DNA of 64,000 nucleotides from F-183 sp964627455 (GTDB lineage Bacteria > Acidobacteriota > Terriglobia > Bryobacterales > Bryobacteraceae), in NCBI GenBank assembly GCA_964627455.1, contig CAZVKC010000020.1, forward strand, positions 38,400 through 102,399, read 5' to 3'. The notes below the pieces were generated by a model. That model did no database searches. It worked only from the letters and a program-made list of their open reading frames with translations, and was not told where the DNA came from. Of the stretch, positions 7,483 to 15,718 are shown one piece after another (the stretch's first letter is position 1; the number at the start of each line of letters is the position of its first letter). The position numbers and the translations under genes are program-made.

Positions 7483-8910
7483 ATGTTACAGATCATGCGC
7501 AGCGAATGGACATCCAAACGTCAGAATGACGCGATTCGTACCCAGATGCATTACGCCCGCAAGGGCATCATCACGGAGGAAATGCAATACGTCGCGCGAC
7601 GCGAACGGTTGACTCCCGAGTTGGTGCGCGACGAGGTCGCCCGCGGCCGGATGATTATCCCGGCCAACATCAATCACCACAACCTGGAACCGATGTGTAT
7701 CGGCGTGGCGTCGAAGTGCAAGATCAACTCGAACATCGGCAACTCGTCGACAACGTCGAACATCGACGAGGAACTGGAGAAGCTGCGGTACTCGATCAAG
7801 TACGGAGCCGACACGGTGATGGATTTGTCGACCGGCGGCGACATCCCGGAGATCCGCAAGTCGATCATCTCGGCGTCGCCTGTGCCGATCGGCACCGTGC
7901 CGGTTTATGAAGCTTTGGCGCGCGTGCGCCGGGTGCAGGATCTGACCATCGACGTGATGCTCGAAGTCATCGAAGAGCAGGCCGAGCAGGGCGTCGATTA
8001 CATGACGATCCACGCGGGCGTTCTGGTGCAATACATCCCGCTGACGGCAAAGCGCATCACCGGCATCGTGTCGCGCGGCGGCGCAATCCTCGCCGAGTGG
8101 ATGGTTCGCAACCACAAGCAGAACCTGCTGTACGAGCACTTCGATCGCATCTGCAAGATCTTCCAGAAACACGACGTGAGCTTCTCGCTGGGTGACGGCC
8201 TGCGTCCCGGCAGCCTCGCCGACGCGAGCGACGAGGCGCAGTTTGCCGAATTGAAGACGCTCGGCGAGTTGACCAAGAAAGCCTGGGAATACGATGTGCA
8301 GGTGATGATCGAGGGACCGGGACACATCCCGCTCGATCAGATCGCACTGCAGGTGGAGAAGGAAAAGGAACTCTGCTACGAGGCTCCCTTCTATACGCTT
8401 GGACCTCTGGTGACCGACATCGCGCCCGGCTACGACCACATCACATCGGCGATCGGCGCGGCGATGATCGGCTGGCATGGCGCGTCGATGCTTTGCTACG
8501 TGACGCCCAAAGAACACCTCGGACTTCCGAACAAGGAAGACGTCAAGCAGGGCATCATCGCCTACAAGATTGCGGCGCATGCGGCGGACGTCGCGCGGCA
8601 TCGTCCGGGCGCGCGCGATCGCGATGACGAGTTGTCGCGGGCGCGCTTTGCGTTCGACTGGAACCGGCAGTTCGAATTGTCGCTGGATCCGGAAACGGCT
8701 CGCGCCTATCACGACGAGACGCTGCCGGAAGAGGGCTTCAAGGAAGCGGCGTTCTGCTCGATGTGCGGTCCGAAGTTCTGCTCGATGAACCACTCGGCGA
8801 AGACGCAGGAGTTCACGATGGCGGAAGCGGAAGCGATTGCCAACGGGACGTCGAGTCTGGTGAACATCGCGCCGACCGCTGCTGCGGCCGCATCGGCGGC
8901 GGGCGACTAA
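7483..8910 (+). CDS. thiC: Phosphomethylpyrimidine synthase
   Basis: ThiC is a radical-SAM enzyme that rearranges aminoimidazole ribotide into HMP-phosphate, the pyrimidine half of thiamine. The 475-residue protein is the short form lacking the N-terminal extension. The C-terminal cluster motif is clear: Cys425, Cys428 and Cys433 (CSMCGPKFC). Other family blocks include ARKGIITEEM near the start, CKINSNIGNSS, and EGPGHIPLDQI. An Ala-rich tail ends the protein. The gene stands alone, divergent from murQ, with a strong bidirectional terminator after it. Only 24 bases separate the two starts and I saw no TPP-riboswitch core upstream, although thiC is the gene most often controlled by one. Confidence 0.96.
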   Translation: MLQIMRSEWTSKRQNDAIRTQMHYARKGIITEEMQYVARRERLTPELVRDEVARGRMIIPANINHHNLEPMCIGVASKCKINSNIGNSSTTSNIDEELEKLRYSIKYGADTVMDLSTGGDIPEIRKSIISASPVPIGTVPVYEALARVRRVQDLTIDVMLEVIEEQAEQGVDYMTIHAGVLVQYIPLTAKRITGIVSRGGAILAEWMVRNHKQNLLYEHFDRICKIFQKHDVSFSLGDGLRPGSLADASDEAQFAELKTLGELTKKAWEYDVQVMIEGPGHIPLDQIALQVEKEKELCYEAPFYTLGPLVTDIAPGYDHITSAIGAAMIGWHGASMLCYVTPKEHLGLPNKEDVKQGIIAYKIAAHAADVARHRPGARDRDDELSRARFAFDWNRQFELSLDPETARAYHDETLPEEGFKEAAFCSMCGPKFCSMNHSAKTQEFTMAEAEAIANGTSSLVNIAPTAAAAASAAGD

Positions 8911-8930
8911 ATCCAACTCTGAGTTAGAAC

Positions 8931-8971
8931 AAAACCGCGCAGCCACGTAACAGGCTGCGCGGTTTTCGTTT
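8931..8971. terminator. Bidirectional terminator between thiC and the SirB1-like gene
   Basis: A perfect 14-bp inverted repeat (AAAACCGCGCAGCC and GGCTGCGCGGTTTT, 8-base loop) has A-runs on its left and T-runs on its right, so it can stop transcription from both converging genes. It fills nearly all of the intergenic space. Confidence 0.93.
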
Positions 8972-9781
8972 TCAATTCCACTGAGCGGACCACTTGTCGA
9001 GATTCGCGATCTGCTCGCGGATCATCTTCTCGTCCGGGGCCTGCGGCGAGAGTTCGAGATAACGTTTGAGGTCCGTGCGGGCTGCGGTGAACTTCTTCAA
9101 TTGCAGGTGTGCAATGGCGCGAGCGCGGACCTCTTCGGGCGCATTGGGATACGCGGCGACGAGGAGATCCGACACCTGCAGCGACTTCGCCCATTGCTGC
9201 TTGCGGATGTAGATGCCCTTCAGGTTTTGCAGCATCCGCGTGAGGATCTGCCGCTTGGTGGAGCGGCGGAAAGCCGTGGTGCGGTTCTGGATCTCCGTGC
9301 CCGTCGTCTCACGCACCAGACTTTCGCAATCATCGACGGTCATGAGACGGCCTTTATTGAAGGGATCGATGAACACCGAGTACTCGCCATCGTTGTAACG
9401 GCAGATGAAGTGGCCGGGGAGTCCAATGCCGTGTACGGGTTGTTGCAGCCTGCGTCCGATCTCGATGTAGAGCACGGCAAGCGTGATCGGGATGCCGAGG
9501 CGCCGGCGCAGGACTTCGTTCAGACAACTGTTGCCGGGATCGTAGTAGTCAGTATCGTTACCTGCGAACCCGAGTTCGTCGAACAGGTACTGATTCGCGA
9601 CGGAGACAAACGACTCGCCGCGGCCCGGGTTGCGCGAGGCAATCGCCTGCGCCATTTCGTCGATCCTCGCTAGAACGGGTTCAATCTCGAGGTCCGGGAA
9701 TTCGATGCGGGCGATTTGTGTTGCGGCAAGATCGAGAGGCCATTCGGCATCGTTCACCAAAAGGTCTTTGAGCGCGCGCAT
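8972..9781 (-). CDS. SirB1/COG2912 transglutaminase-like and TPR protein
   Basis: A 269-residue cytoplasmic protein without signal peptide. The N-terminal half has the SirB1 family core around NDTDYYDPGNSCLNEVLRRRLG, followed by IPITLAVLYIEIGRRL and GLPGHFICRY, a transglutaminase-like fold. The C-terminal 80 residues form TPR-like helical pairs (ILTRMLQNLKGIYIRKQQW, then the AYPNAPEEVRARA region). The family is widespread and its biochemical role is not settled. It shares a bidirectional terminator with thiC, and its start is 30 bases from the divergent FG-GAP-like gene. Confidence 0.85.
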   Translation of the reverse strand: MRALKDLLVNDAEWPLDLAATQIARIEFPDLEIEPVLARIDEMAQAIASRNPGRGESFVSVANQYLFDELGFAGNDTDYYDPGNSCLNEVLRRRLGIPITLAVLYIEIGRRLQQPVHGIGLPGHFICRYNDGEYSVFIDPFNKGRLMTVDDCESLVRETTGTEIQNRTTAFRRSTKRQILTRMLQNLKGIYIRKQQWAKSLQVSDLLVAAYPNAPEEVRARAIAHLQLKKFTAARTDLKRYLELSPQAPDEKMIREQIANLDKWSAQWN

Positions 9782-9811
9782 TCGTCCTCTACTAGTTTAG
9801 AATGTCGTTGC

Positions 9812-10780
9812 GTGCTGCCCGGTTTCTTTCTTTTTCTCGCGCTGTTGAACCTAGCATTCGGCGGACCTCCGGATTGGAGTATCCCGGCGCCGGGTCCGAT
9901 TCGCGCGGCGGCGTTGCGCGATGCGAATACCTTATATGCGTGGGGTCCGCAGGGACTCTACGAGTGGAACCTCGCCAAGCGCCACGTGCAGCAGATCAGC
10001 GAAGGCGACTACTCGGCCGGCGGCTGTTGGACTGAAGAGTTCGGGCTCGTCACGGAACGCGGCCATGTTTTAGAGTCACAGAAGCACGGCGCCATCGATC
10101 GTAACGTGTACCTCGCCGATTGCCTGCAAGTGACGCTGTTCGGGCGCACCGGGATCCTGCTGATTCATCGCAATGCGCAGGTGCGCTTTTACGAGCGCCC
10201 CACCGAATCCGGTCAACCGCGCTGGCCCTACATCGAGATCTACTCCATCTACACGCCGTCGGCGCAAACCGGATTGCTGATCGAAGATATCGACGGCGAC
10301 GGCAACGTCGATCTGTTCTGCGGCAATTACTGGATCCAGAGTCCCAAAGAGTTCGACCTGCCGTGGCGATTGTTCGCGCTGCACATGCATTACAAGGAGC
10401 CGCTGGCGTCGAGTTTCCGGTTCGCGAAGGCCTTCGGCGGACTCGTCGGCGCGCAACGCGAGTACGACGAGAAGCCCGTATTCAGCGTGTTTCGGAAGCC
10501 TGATGACGCCAAGCAGTTGTGGGTGGAGGAACCGATTCCTGCGAAGGTCCGCCGGCCGCAGGCGTTGCTGGCATTGCCACAAGGGCTGCTTGTTGGCGAG
10601 GACGCGGGCGCCGATTCGCGATTGCTGGTGATTCGAGACGCCGGTGACGGGGGTGTCGTAATCGATAAACCAGGCGTGGGGATCCTCGACGCGATCCCAT
10701 TCTACGGTGGGCGCGTGCTGGCGATCCTGCACGATCGCGTCAGCCTCTATTCGCTGCGCGCTGCCGCGGCCGCCCAGTAG
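9812..10780 (+). CDS. Secreted FG-GAP/VCBS-like repeat protein
   Basis: About 322 residues from a GTG at 9812; upstream in-frame starts would overlap the divergent SirB1-like gene. From this start the protein begins with a good signal peptide (LPGFFLFLALLNLAFGG). A calcium-binding-like FG-GAP element, DIDGDGNVDLFCGNYW, lies near residue 165, flanked by beta-rich sequence, suggesting an incomplete beta-propeller. No catalytic motif is seen. The 3' end overlaps the convergent VWFA gene by 34 bases. Likely periplasmic or surface; partner unknown. Confidence 0.6.
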   Translation: MLPGFFLFLALLNLAFGGPPDWSIPAPGPIRAAALRDANTLYAWGPQGLYEWNLAKRHVQQISEGDYSAGGCWTEEFGLVTERGHVLESQKHGAIDRNVYLADCLQVTLFGRTGILLIHRNAQVRFYERPTESGQPRWPYIEIYSIYTPSAQTGLLIEDIDGDGNVDLFCGNYWIQSPKEFDLPWRLFALHMHYKEPLASSFRFAKAFGGLVGAQREYDEKPVFSVFRKPDDAKQLWVEEPIPAKVRRPQALLALPQGLLVGEDAGADSRLLVIRDAGDGGVVIDKPGVGILDAIPFYGGRVLAILHDRVSLYSLRAAAAAQ

Positions 10781-11715
10781 CCGCTTCGCGTCCGGACCTT
10801 GTATCCGCCTCGTGCGGTGGACGTCACTTTCAATTCGTGAAAGCGTCCGTCTCGCGCGCTGTCCGCGTGAAAGCCCAGCATGTAGAGCGTGCGAAGTTCG
10901 CGCTGGATCCGGTCGAAGATCACCTCCGGCTTTTGCTTGACGCCGTCGAACAGGAGCCCGCCGCTGGTTTCCGCAAGGTTTTCGAGAGGCTTCTTAATCG
11001 CGTCTCGCAGCTTACGGCGAAAGACGGTCTTGATCGGATAGACGATCGTCTCAGCGGCCTGCGCCATGCCGAGGGCCTGATCGAGCGTGTGCGGACTTCC
11101 GGAATCCTCACCGTCAGTCATTACGATGAGCGCCTTGCGTCCATCGGCCTTGCGCAGTTTTTCGGTGGCGTAATAGACCCCGTCCCAAATCACGCTGCCG
11201 CCGCAATTCGACACGTGGATGACCCGATTGCGCAGAGTGATCTCGCGAGCCGGGCAGGGTTGCCCCATCCGGTCTCCCAGTCCGGGAGCGACCCGCGCAA
11301 CGGCGGAGTCGAGTTCCTCGGCGGAACTGGTGAAGTCCTGGATCAGGCGCACGTCACGCGAGAGCGCCGCGATGAACACCCGATCGCCGGGCCGCAGGAT
11401 CTGCCGGAAGAACTGCGACAGCGCGCGGCGATGACTGCGGATGAAGCGGCTTTGGCTGCCGCTCACGTCGACGAGAAGGCCGATGGTCAGCGGCAGGTCC
11501 GTGTCACGCGCAAAGTACTGCACCTTGCGAAGCGCGCCGTTGTCGCGGATCTCGAAATCGTTCTTCGTCAGATGCAGCGCCGGAAGCCCCTTTTTGTCGG
11601 TGACCGTGCAGGGGACGCGCACAAGTTCGACATCCACCTTGATGTCGGGCGTGGCGGGAGGGTCCTGCGACAGCGTCAGGACGGCAAGTGCGGCGGCGGT
11701 CAGTACGGACACCAT
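10747..11715 (-). CDS. VWFA-related protein of the acidobacterial TIGR03436 type
   Basis: A 322-residue secreted protein. Residues 1-16 are a signal peptide. A short beta domain (about 25-75, with VTDKKGLPALHLTKNDFEIRDNG split across conserved turns) precedes a von Willebrand A domain whose metal site is DVSGS (Asp83, Ser85, Ser87), with TDGEDSG later as the distal motif. The arrangement fits the family described as VWFA-related and expanded in Acidobacteria. Such domains bind proteins through a divalent metal; the ligand is unknown. Its 3' end overlaps the FG-GAP-like gene convergently, so the two transcripts are complementary over at least 34 bases. Confidence 0.85.
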   Translation of the reverse strand: MVSVLTAAALAVLTLSQDPPATPDIKVDVELVRVPCTVTDKKGLPALHLTKNDFEIRDNGALRKVQYFARDTDLPLTIGLLVDVSGSQSRFIRSHRRALSQFFRQILRPGDRVFIAALSRDVRLIQDFTSSAEELDSAVARVAPGLGDRMGQPCPAREITLRNRVIHVSNCGGSVIWDGVYYATEKLRKADGRKALIVMTDGEDSGSPHTLDQALGMAQAAETIVYPIKTVFRRKLRDAIKKPLENLAETSGGLLFDGVKQKPEVIFDRIQRELRTLYMLGFHADSARDGRFHELKVTSTARGGYKVRTRSGYWAAAAARSE

Positions 11716-11785
11716 CGTTCCTACGAGTAACGCAGCAGAGCGGTTCCGGTTTCATCAAAAAATCGGATACTCTGTTCGGAACGCC

Positions 11786-12367
11786 ATGAGTGACCTCGTC
11801 AAGCCCCACGCCACCTTCTCGAACATGGAAGCGTCGACTGCCGAAGACTGGGCGATCATCGCCACCGACTTCCGGCAGTTCGCGAAGGCGCTGCCCAAGC
11901 GGATCCTCGCGCATCTGCAACTGCTGGCAGGCGACTTCGGCGGCTTTCCCGTGGACCGGCTACATCATTCCCTTCTCACTGCGACGCTCGCGATGAAAGA
12001 CGGGCGCGATGACGAATACATCGTGTGCTCGCTGCTGCACGACATCGGCGACACGCTCGGCAGCTTCAATCATCCGGACATCGCGGCGGCGATCCTGAAG
12101 CCATTCGTGAGCGAAGAGAATCACTGGATGGTCGAAAAACACGGGATCTTTCAGGGTTATTACTTCTTCCACCACATCGGCATGGACCGCAACATGCGCG
12201 AGGCCTTTCGCGGGCATCCGCATTTTCTGCGCACGGCGGAGTTCTGCGAAAAGTACGATGGTCCAGCGTTCGACGGCAAGGCCGAGTGCTTTCCGCTCGA
12301 GGCGTTCGAGCCGGCGTTGTATCGCGTGTTCGAGAAGCCGAAGAACACGATCTACCGCGTAGAATAG
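11786..12367 (+). CDS. HD-domain protein of the COG4341 type
   Basis: A 193-residue cytoplasmic HD-superfamily protein, started at the ATG at 11786 because the conserved part begins there (TFSNMEASTAEDW). The HD pair is His85-Asp86 in SLLHDIGD, with His60/His61 upstream and the HGIFQGYYFFHHIG segment supplying further His ligands. The length and these blocks match predicted HD phosphohydrolases of COG4341. The family is related to the PhnZ/MIOX-like mixed-valent di-iron oxygenases, so an oxygenase rather than hydrolase activity is possible; that is inference. It precedes purE by 48 bases on the same strand. Confidence 0.8.
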   Translation: MSDLVKPHATFSNMEASTAEDWAIIATDFRQFAKALPKRILAHLQLLAGDFGGFPVDRLHHSLLTATLAMKDGRDDEYIVCSLLHDIGDTLGSFNHPDIAAAILKPFVSEENHWMVEKHGIFQGYYFFHHIGMDRNMREAFRGHPHFLRTAEFCEKYDGPAFDGKAECFPLEAFEPALYRVFEKPKNTIYRVE

Positions 12368-12415
12368 AAAGAAGGGAGTCCTCCTCCCGACTTTCGGAAA
12401 GCCAATCCAACATAC

Positions 12416-12925
12416 ATGCAAGTTCTCGTGGGTGTGATCATGGGGTCGCAATCGGACTGGGAAACGATGCGGCACGCCGATGAAGTTCTGACGCGATTCG
12501 GCGTCGAACACGAATGCCGGATCGTGTCCGCGCACCGGACTCCGGATCTGCTCACCGAATACGCGAAGAGCGCCGCCGGACGAGGGATCGAAGTGATCAT
12601 CGCGGGCGCGGGCGGTGCGGCACACTTGCCGGGGATGGTGGCGGCGAACACAGTGGTCCCGGTGCTGGGCGTGCCGGTCGAAAGCCACGCGCTGAAAGGC
12701 ATGGATTCGCTGCTCTCGATCGCGCAGATGCCAGGCGGAATTCCGGTTGGGACCCTCGCCATCGGCAAAGCCGGCGCGACCAACGCCGCACTTCTTGCCG
12801 TTGCGATCCTCGCCAACTCGCGCCCGGAATTGCGCGCGAAACTTGAAGCCTTCCGTAAGCAACAGACCGAAACGGTGTTGAACACTTCCCTGCCCTCATC
12901 GTCGCCGTCGGGATCCGCGCAATGA
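12416..12925 (+). CDS. purE: N5-carboxyaminoimidazole ribonucleotide mutase
   Basis: PurE moves the carboxylate of N5-CAIR to C4 to give CAIR in purine synthesis. The 169-residue protein has the class I motifs: GVIMGSQSDW at the N-terminus, SAHRTPD (catalytic His), and GAGGAAHLPGM with GVPVES. The C-terminus is slightly extended with a Ser/Pro tail. It overlaps purK by four bases (ATGA), so the two are translationally coupled. No obvious ribosome site precedes the ATG. Confidence 0.96.
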   Translation: MQVLVGVIMGSQSDWETMRHADEVLTRFGVEHECRIVSAHRTPDLLTEYAKSAAGRGIEVIIAGAGGAAHLPGMVAANTVVPVLGVPVESHALKGMDSLLSIAQMPGGIPVGTLAIGKAGATNAALLAVAILANSRPELRAKLEAFRKQQTETVLNTSLPSSSPSGSAQ

Positions 12926-14046
12926 AGCCGATTCTGCCGGGCGCGACCATCGGGGTCCTCGGATCCGGACAATTAGGGCGCATGTTCGCGATCGCCGCGC
13001 GCCGCATGGGCTATCGCGTGGCGACCTTTTCACCGGATCAGGACACCCCAACAGGGCAGGTTTCCGATACCGAAGTGGTGGCGAGCTACGACGATCTGGA
13101 CGAGGTCCGCAAGTTTGCGCAGTCGGTCGCGGCAGTGACATTCGAGTTCGAAAATGTTCCGGCGGCGACGGCGGCGGCTTGTGCCGAACACGCGCCGGTG
13201 CGGCCTGCGGGCAGCGTCCTGCACACGACCCAGCAGCGGATCCGCGAGAAAACATTCCTGCGGTCGAATGGTTTGCCGGTAGCGAACTTCCGCATCGTGC
13301 GCGAGGAGGCGGATCTCAACGGATTCACGGGCATTCTGAAGACCGCAGGGTTCGGATACGACGGCAAGGGACAGGTGCGGGTGAAGGATCCCGCGGACGC
13401 TGTTGCGGCGTGGGACTCGATTGGCCGCGCGGAAGCCGTGTTCGAAGAGTTCGTCGATTTCGACTGCGAGTTGTCGGTAGTCGCAGCGCGATCGTGCACG
13501 GGAGAGTTCGTGCACTATGGCGCGGTCGAGAACCGGCATCGCAACCACATCCTGGATCTCACGATTGCGCCTGCCGAGGTCCCCGCGAAGACTGCTGCGG
13601 ACGCCGTCGACATCGCGCGCACCGTGCTCGAAAAGCTCGACGTGGTCGGCGTGCTGTGCGTCGAGTTCTTCTTCACCAGGCAGGGCAACCTGCTGATCAA
13701 CGAACTCGCGCCGCGGCCGCACAATTCCGGGCACTTCACCTTCGACGCGAACATCACGAGCCAGTTCGAGCAGCAATTGCGGGCGGTTTGCGGACTTCCG
13801 CTCGGATCCACGCAACAGCTTGCACCCGCCGCAATGTCGAACCTGCTCGGCGATGTGTGGGCGGACGGCGAACCGGACTGGTCCGCGGCCCTCGAGGATC
13901 CGGACATCAAGCTGCACTTGTACGGCAAGCCTGAAGCGCGCAAGGGCCGCAAGATGGGGCACATCACCGCGATGGCGTCGACGGCGCACGAAGCAGCCGA
14001 TAAGGCGCTAGCCGCGCGGGCGCGACTGACCCGCGACCGCCGCTGA
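12922..14046 (+). CDS. purK: N5-carboxyaminoimidazole ribonucleotide synthase
   Basis: PurK makes N5-CAIR from AIR, bicarbonate and ATP, feeding PurE. The 374-residue protein is an ATP-grasp enzyme: GVLGSGQLGRM binds the substrate at the N-terminus, KTAGFGYDGKGQ is the nucleotide loop, and NELAPRPHNSGHFT is the conserved C-terminal signature. Length matches the family. Its start overlaps the purE stop. The convergent sulfatase gene ends 8 bases away with no obvious terminator between. Confidence 0.96.
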   Translation: MKPILPGATIGVLGSGQLGRMFAIAARRMGYRVATFSPDQDTPTGQVSDTEVVASYDDLDEVRKFAQSVAAVTFEFENVPAATAAACAEHAPVRPAGSVLHTTQQRIREKTFLRSNGLPVANFRIVREEADLNGFTGILKTAGFGYDGKGQVRVKDPADAVAAWDSIGRAEAVFEEFVDFDCELSVVAARSCTGEFVHYGAVENRHRNHILDLTIAPAEVPAKTAADAVDIARTVLEKLDVVGVLCVEFFFTRQGNLLINELAPRPHNSGHFTFDANITSQFEQQLRAVCGLPLGSTQQLAPAAMSNLLGDVWADGEPDWSAALEDPDIKLHLYGKPEARKGRKMGHITAMASTAHEAADKALAARARLTRDRR

Positions 14047-14054
14047 CATCGCCG

Positions 14055-15371
14055 TCAGGCAGTCACCGCGGTGGCGAGCCACTCCTTCAGCTCTTTCTTC
14101 AAGCGGGCGAAGATTTCGGGATGCTCGGCATACACCGTGCGCCGCTCCTGCGGATCTTCGCGAACGTTGAACAGATAGTAATTGCCGCCGATTTCCAGTA
14201 ACTTGAAATCCCCGCGCATGGCCGCGTTCATCTGCACGCCTTCGGTTTGGAACTCCCAGAAAATGGTGCGATCGGGCGGCGCCTCTTTCCCGGTCCAAAC
14301 GTCGAGCATGTTGAGACCATCGACCTTCCACGCGGGATCCGGCTTACCCGCGCCTGCAGCCGCGAGGAACGTGGGCAGGATATCGATGTTCGTGGAGAGC
14401 GCGCTGGTGCGCTTGCCCGCGGCGACGCGCCCCGGCCAGCGAACACAGCCCGGCACGCGGATGCCGCCTTCTTCGAGGCTGCGCTTCTGGCCGCGATAGG
14501 GACGGTTCGAATCGTGAAACCAAGAGGCGCCCTTGTTGCCGGCTTCGAACGTCGCGCCGTTGTCGCTGGTGAAAACGACGAGTGTGTTCTGCGCGAGTCC
14601 CGTATCGTCGAGAGCCTGCAACACGCGGCCGACGCTCGCATCGAAACGCCGGATCATCGCGGCATAGCGGGCGTTGTAGGGCTGCGTGGGATCCTTCTCT
14701 TTGAACTTGCCCTCGTACACCTTCACGTCCTCGTCCGGCGCTTCGACGAGGAAATGCGGCTCGATAAACGCGAGGTGCAGATAGAAGGGCTTGTCGCGAT
14801 GCGTCCTGAAAAACTGGATCGCCTCATCGGCCAGGATGTCGGAGCTATAGCCTTTGACCGGAACCTCCTGCTTGCCTCGAAACAGAGTCTTCGGGAAATG
14901 TTCCCAGGCATGGCGGGCGTCGAGATAGCCGAAGGTCGTATCGAAGCCCTGGTCGAGCGGGTGCGTGAAGCCTCCGCCGGGCAGGTCCCCGTGATGCCAC
15001 TTGCCGATGAGCGCGGTCGTGTAACCGTGCGGCTTCAGCGCCTCGGCGATGGTGACTTGTGACACGGGGAGATCCGTCGTGTTGGCGCGGACCGTGTTGT
15101 GGATGCCGTATTTGCCGGTCATCAGCGCCGCGCGCGACGGAGCGCACAGCGGGCAGTTGGTGTACCAGCGGTCGAAGATCGTGCCCTGGGACGCGAGCCG
15201 GTCGAGGTTCGGCGTCTGCCAGTCTTTGCGTCCGTTGAATCCCACGTCGCTCCAGCCGAGGTCGTCGGCGAGGATGAAGAGCAGGTTCGGCTTCGATTGC
15301 GATTGTTGCGCGTTCACGAGCGAGGCGGCGGCTACAGCGCCTTGCAGAAAATGGCGTCTGGTCATGTGCAT
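14055..15371 (-). CDS. Tat-exported sulfatase
   Basis: A 438-residue type I sulfatase. The N-terminus TRRHFLQGAVAAAS is a twin-arginine signal. Metal-binding Asp36-Asp37 (LADDLGW) and the formylglycine motif Cys76-Ala-Pro-Ser-Arg80 (PLCAPSRAALMTG) are intact, so the cysteine must be oxidised by a maturase, which is not in the window. The conserved TSDNGA block supplies later metal ligands and GKWHHGD the substrate-contact His. It hydrolyses sulfate esters, most likely on a sulfated sugar; the substrate cannot be deduced. It appears monocistronic, and its start lies 47 bases from the divergent pterin dehydratase. Confidence 0.92.
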   Translation of the reverse strand: MHMTRRHFLQGAVAAASLVNAQQSQSKPNLLFILADDLGWSDVGFNGRKDWQTPNLDRLASQGTIFDRWYTNCPLCAPSRAALMTGKYGIHNTVRANTTDLPVSQVTIAEALKPHGYTTALIGKWHHGDLPGGGFTHPLDQGFDTTFGYLDARHAWEHFPKTLFRGKQEVPVKGYSSDILADEAIQFFRTHRDKPFYLHLAFIEPHFLVEAPDEDVKVYEGKFKEKDPTQPYNARYAAMIRRFDASVGRVLQALDDTGLAQNTLVVFTSDNGATFEAGNKGASWFHDSNRPYRGQKRSLEEGGIRVPGCVRWPGRVAAGKRTSALSTNIDILPTFLAAAGAGKPDPAWKVDGLNMLDVWTGKEAPPDRTIFWEFQTEGVQMNAAMRGDFKLLEIGGNYYLFNVREDPQERRTVYAEHPEIFARLKKELKEWLATAVTA

Positions 15372-15418
15372 GGCAGAGTTCTTTCGAGCTTATCAACGGT
15401 TGCAGTTACCATGAGGGC

Positions 15419-15718
15419 ATGGCCGCACGGATGACGTCTGAAGAGATCGATGCCCGACTTGCTACTCGCGAGTTCCCGGGCTGGAGCGTCGTCGACGGGA
15501 AACTGCACAAAGAGTATGTTTTCGCGGATTTCGTGCATGCGTTCGGATTCATGGCCACGGCCGCCATCGCAATCGAAAAGATGAACCATCACCCGGAATG
15601 GCGCAACGTGTACCACCGCGTCACGGTCGATCTCACGACGCATGACGCCTCCGGCATCACAGCCAAAGATTTCTCCCTCGCCTCTCTGCTCGACTCGGTA
15701 GCTTCGAAACTGCAATGA
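15419..15718 (+). CDS. phhB: 4a-hydroxytetrahydrobiopterin dehydratase (PCD/DCoH)
   Basis: A 99-residue enzyme that dehydrates 4a-hydroxytetrahydropterin, recycling the cofactor of aromatic amino acid hydroxylases or acting in other pterin pathways. The signature NHHPEWRNVY followed by the THDASGITAKD block is intact, including the paired catalytic His residues. The ATG at 15419 is used; the Met four codons later is an alternative. Its stop overlaps the next gene by ATGA, although no functional link to muramidase is obvious. No phenylalanine hydroxylase is in the window. Confidence 0.93.
   Translation: MAARMTSEEIDARLATREFPGWSVVDGKLHKEYVFADFVHAFGFMATAAIAIEKMNHHPEWRNVYHRVTVDLTTHDASGITAKDFSLASLLDSVASKLQ

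Noticed and set aside
9716..9811. Longer N-terminus for the FG-GAP-like protein
   Set aside because: It would overlap the divergent SirB1-like gene and hide a signal peptide that begins at the GTG at 9812.
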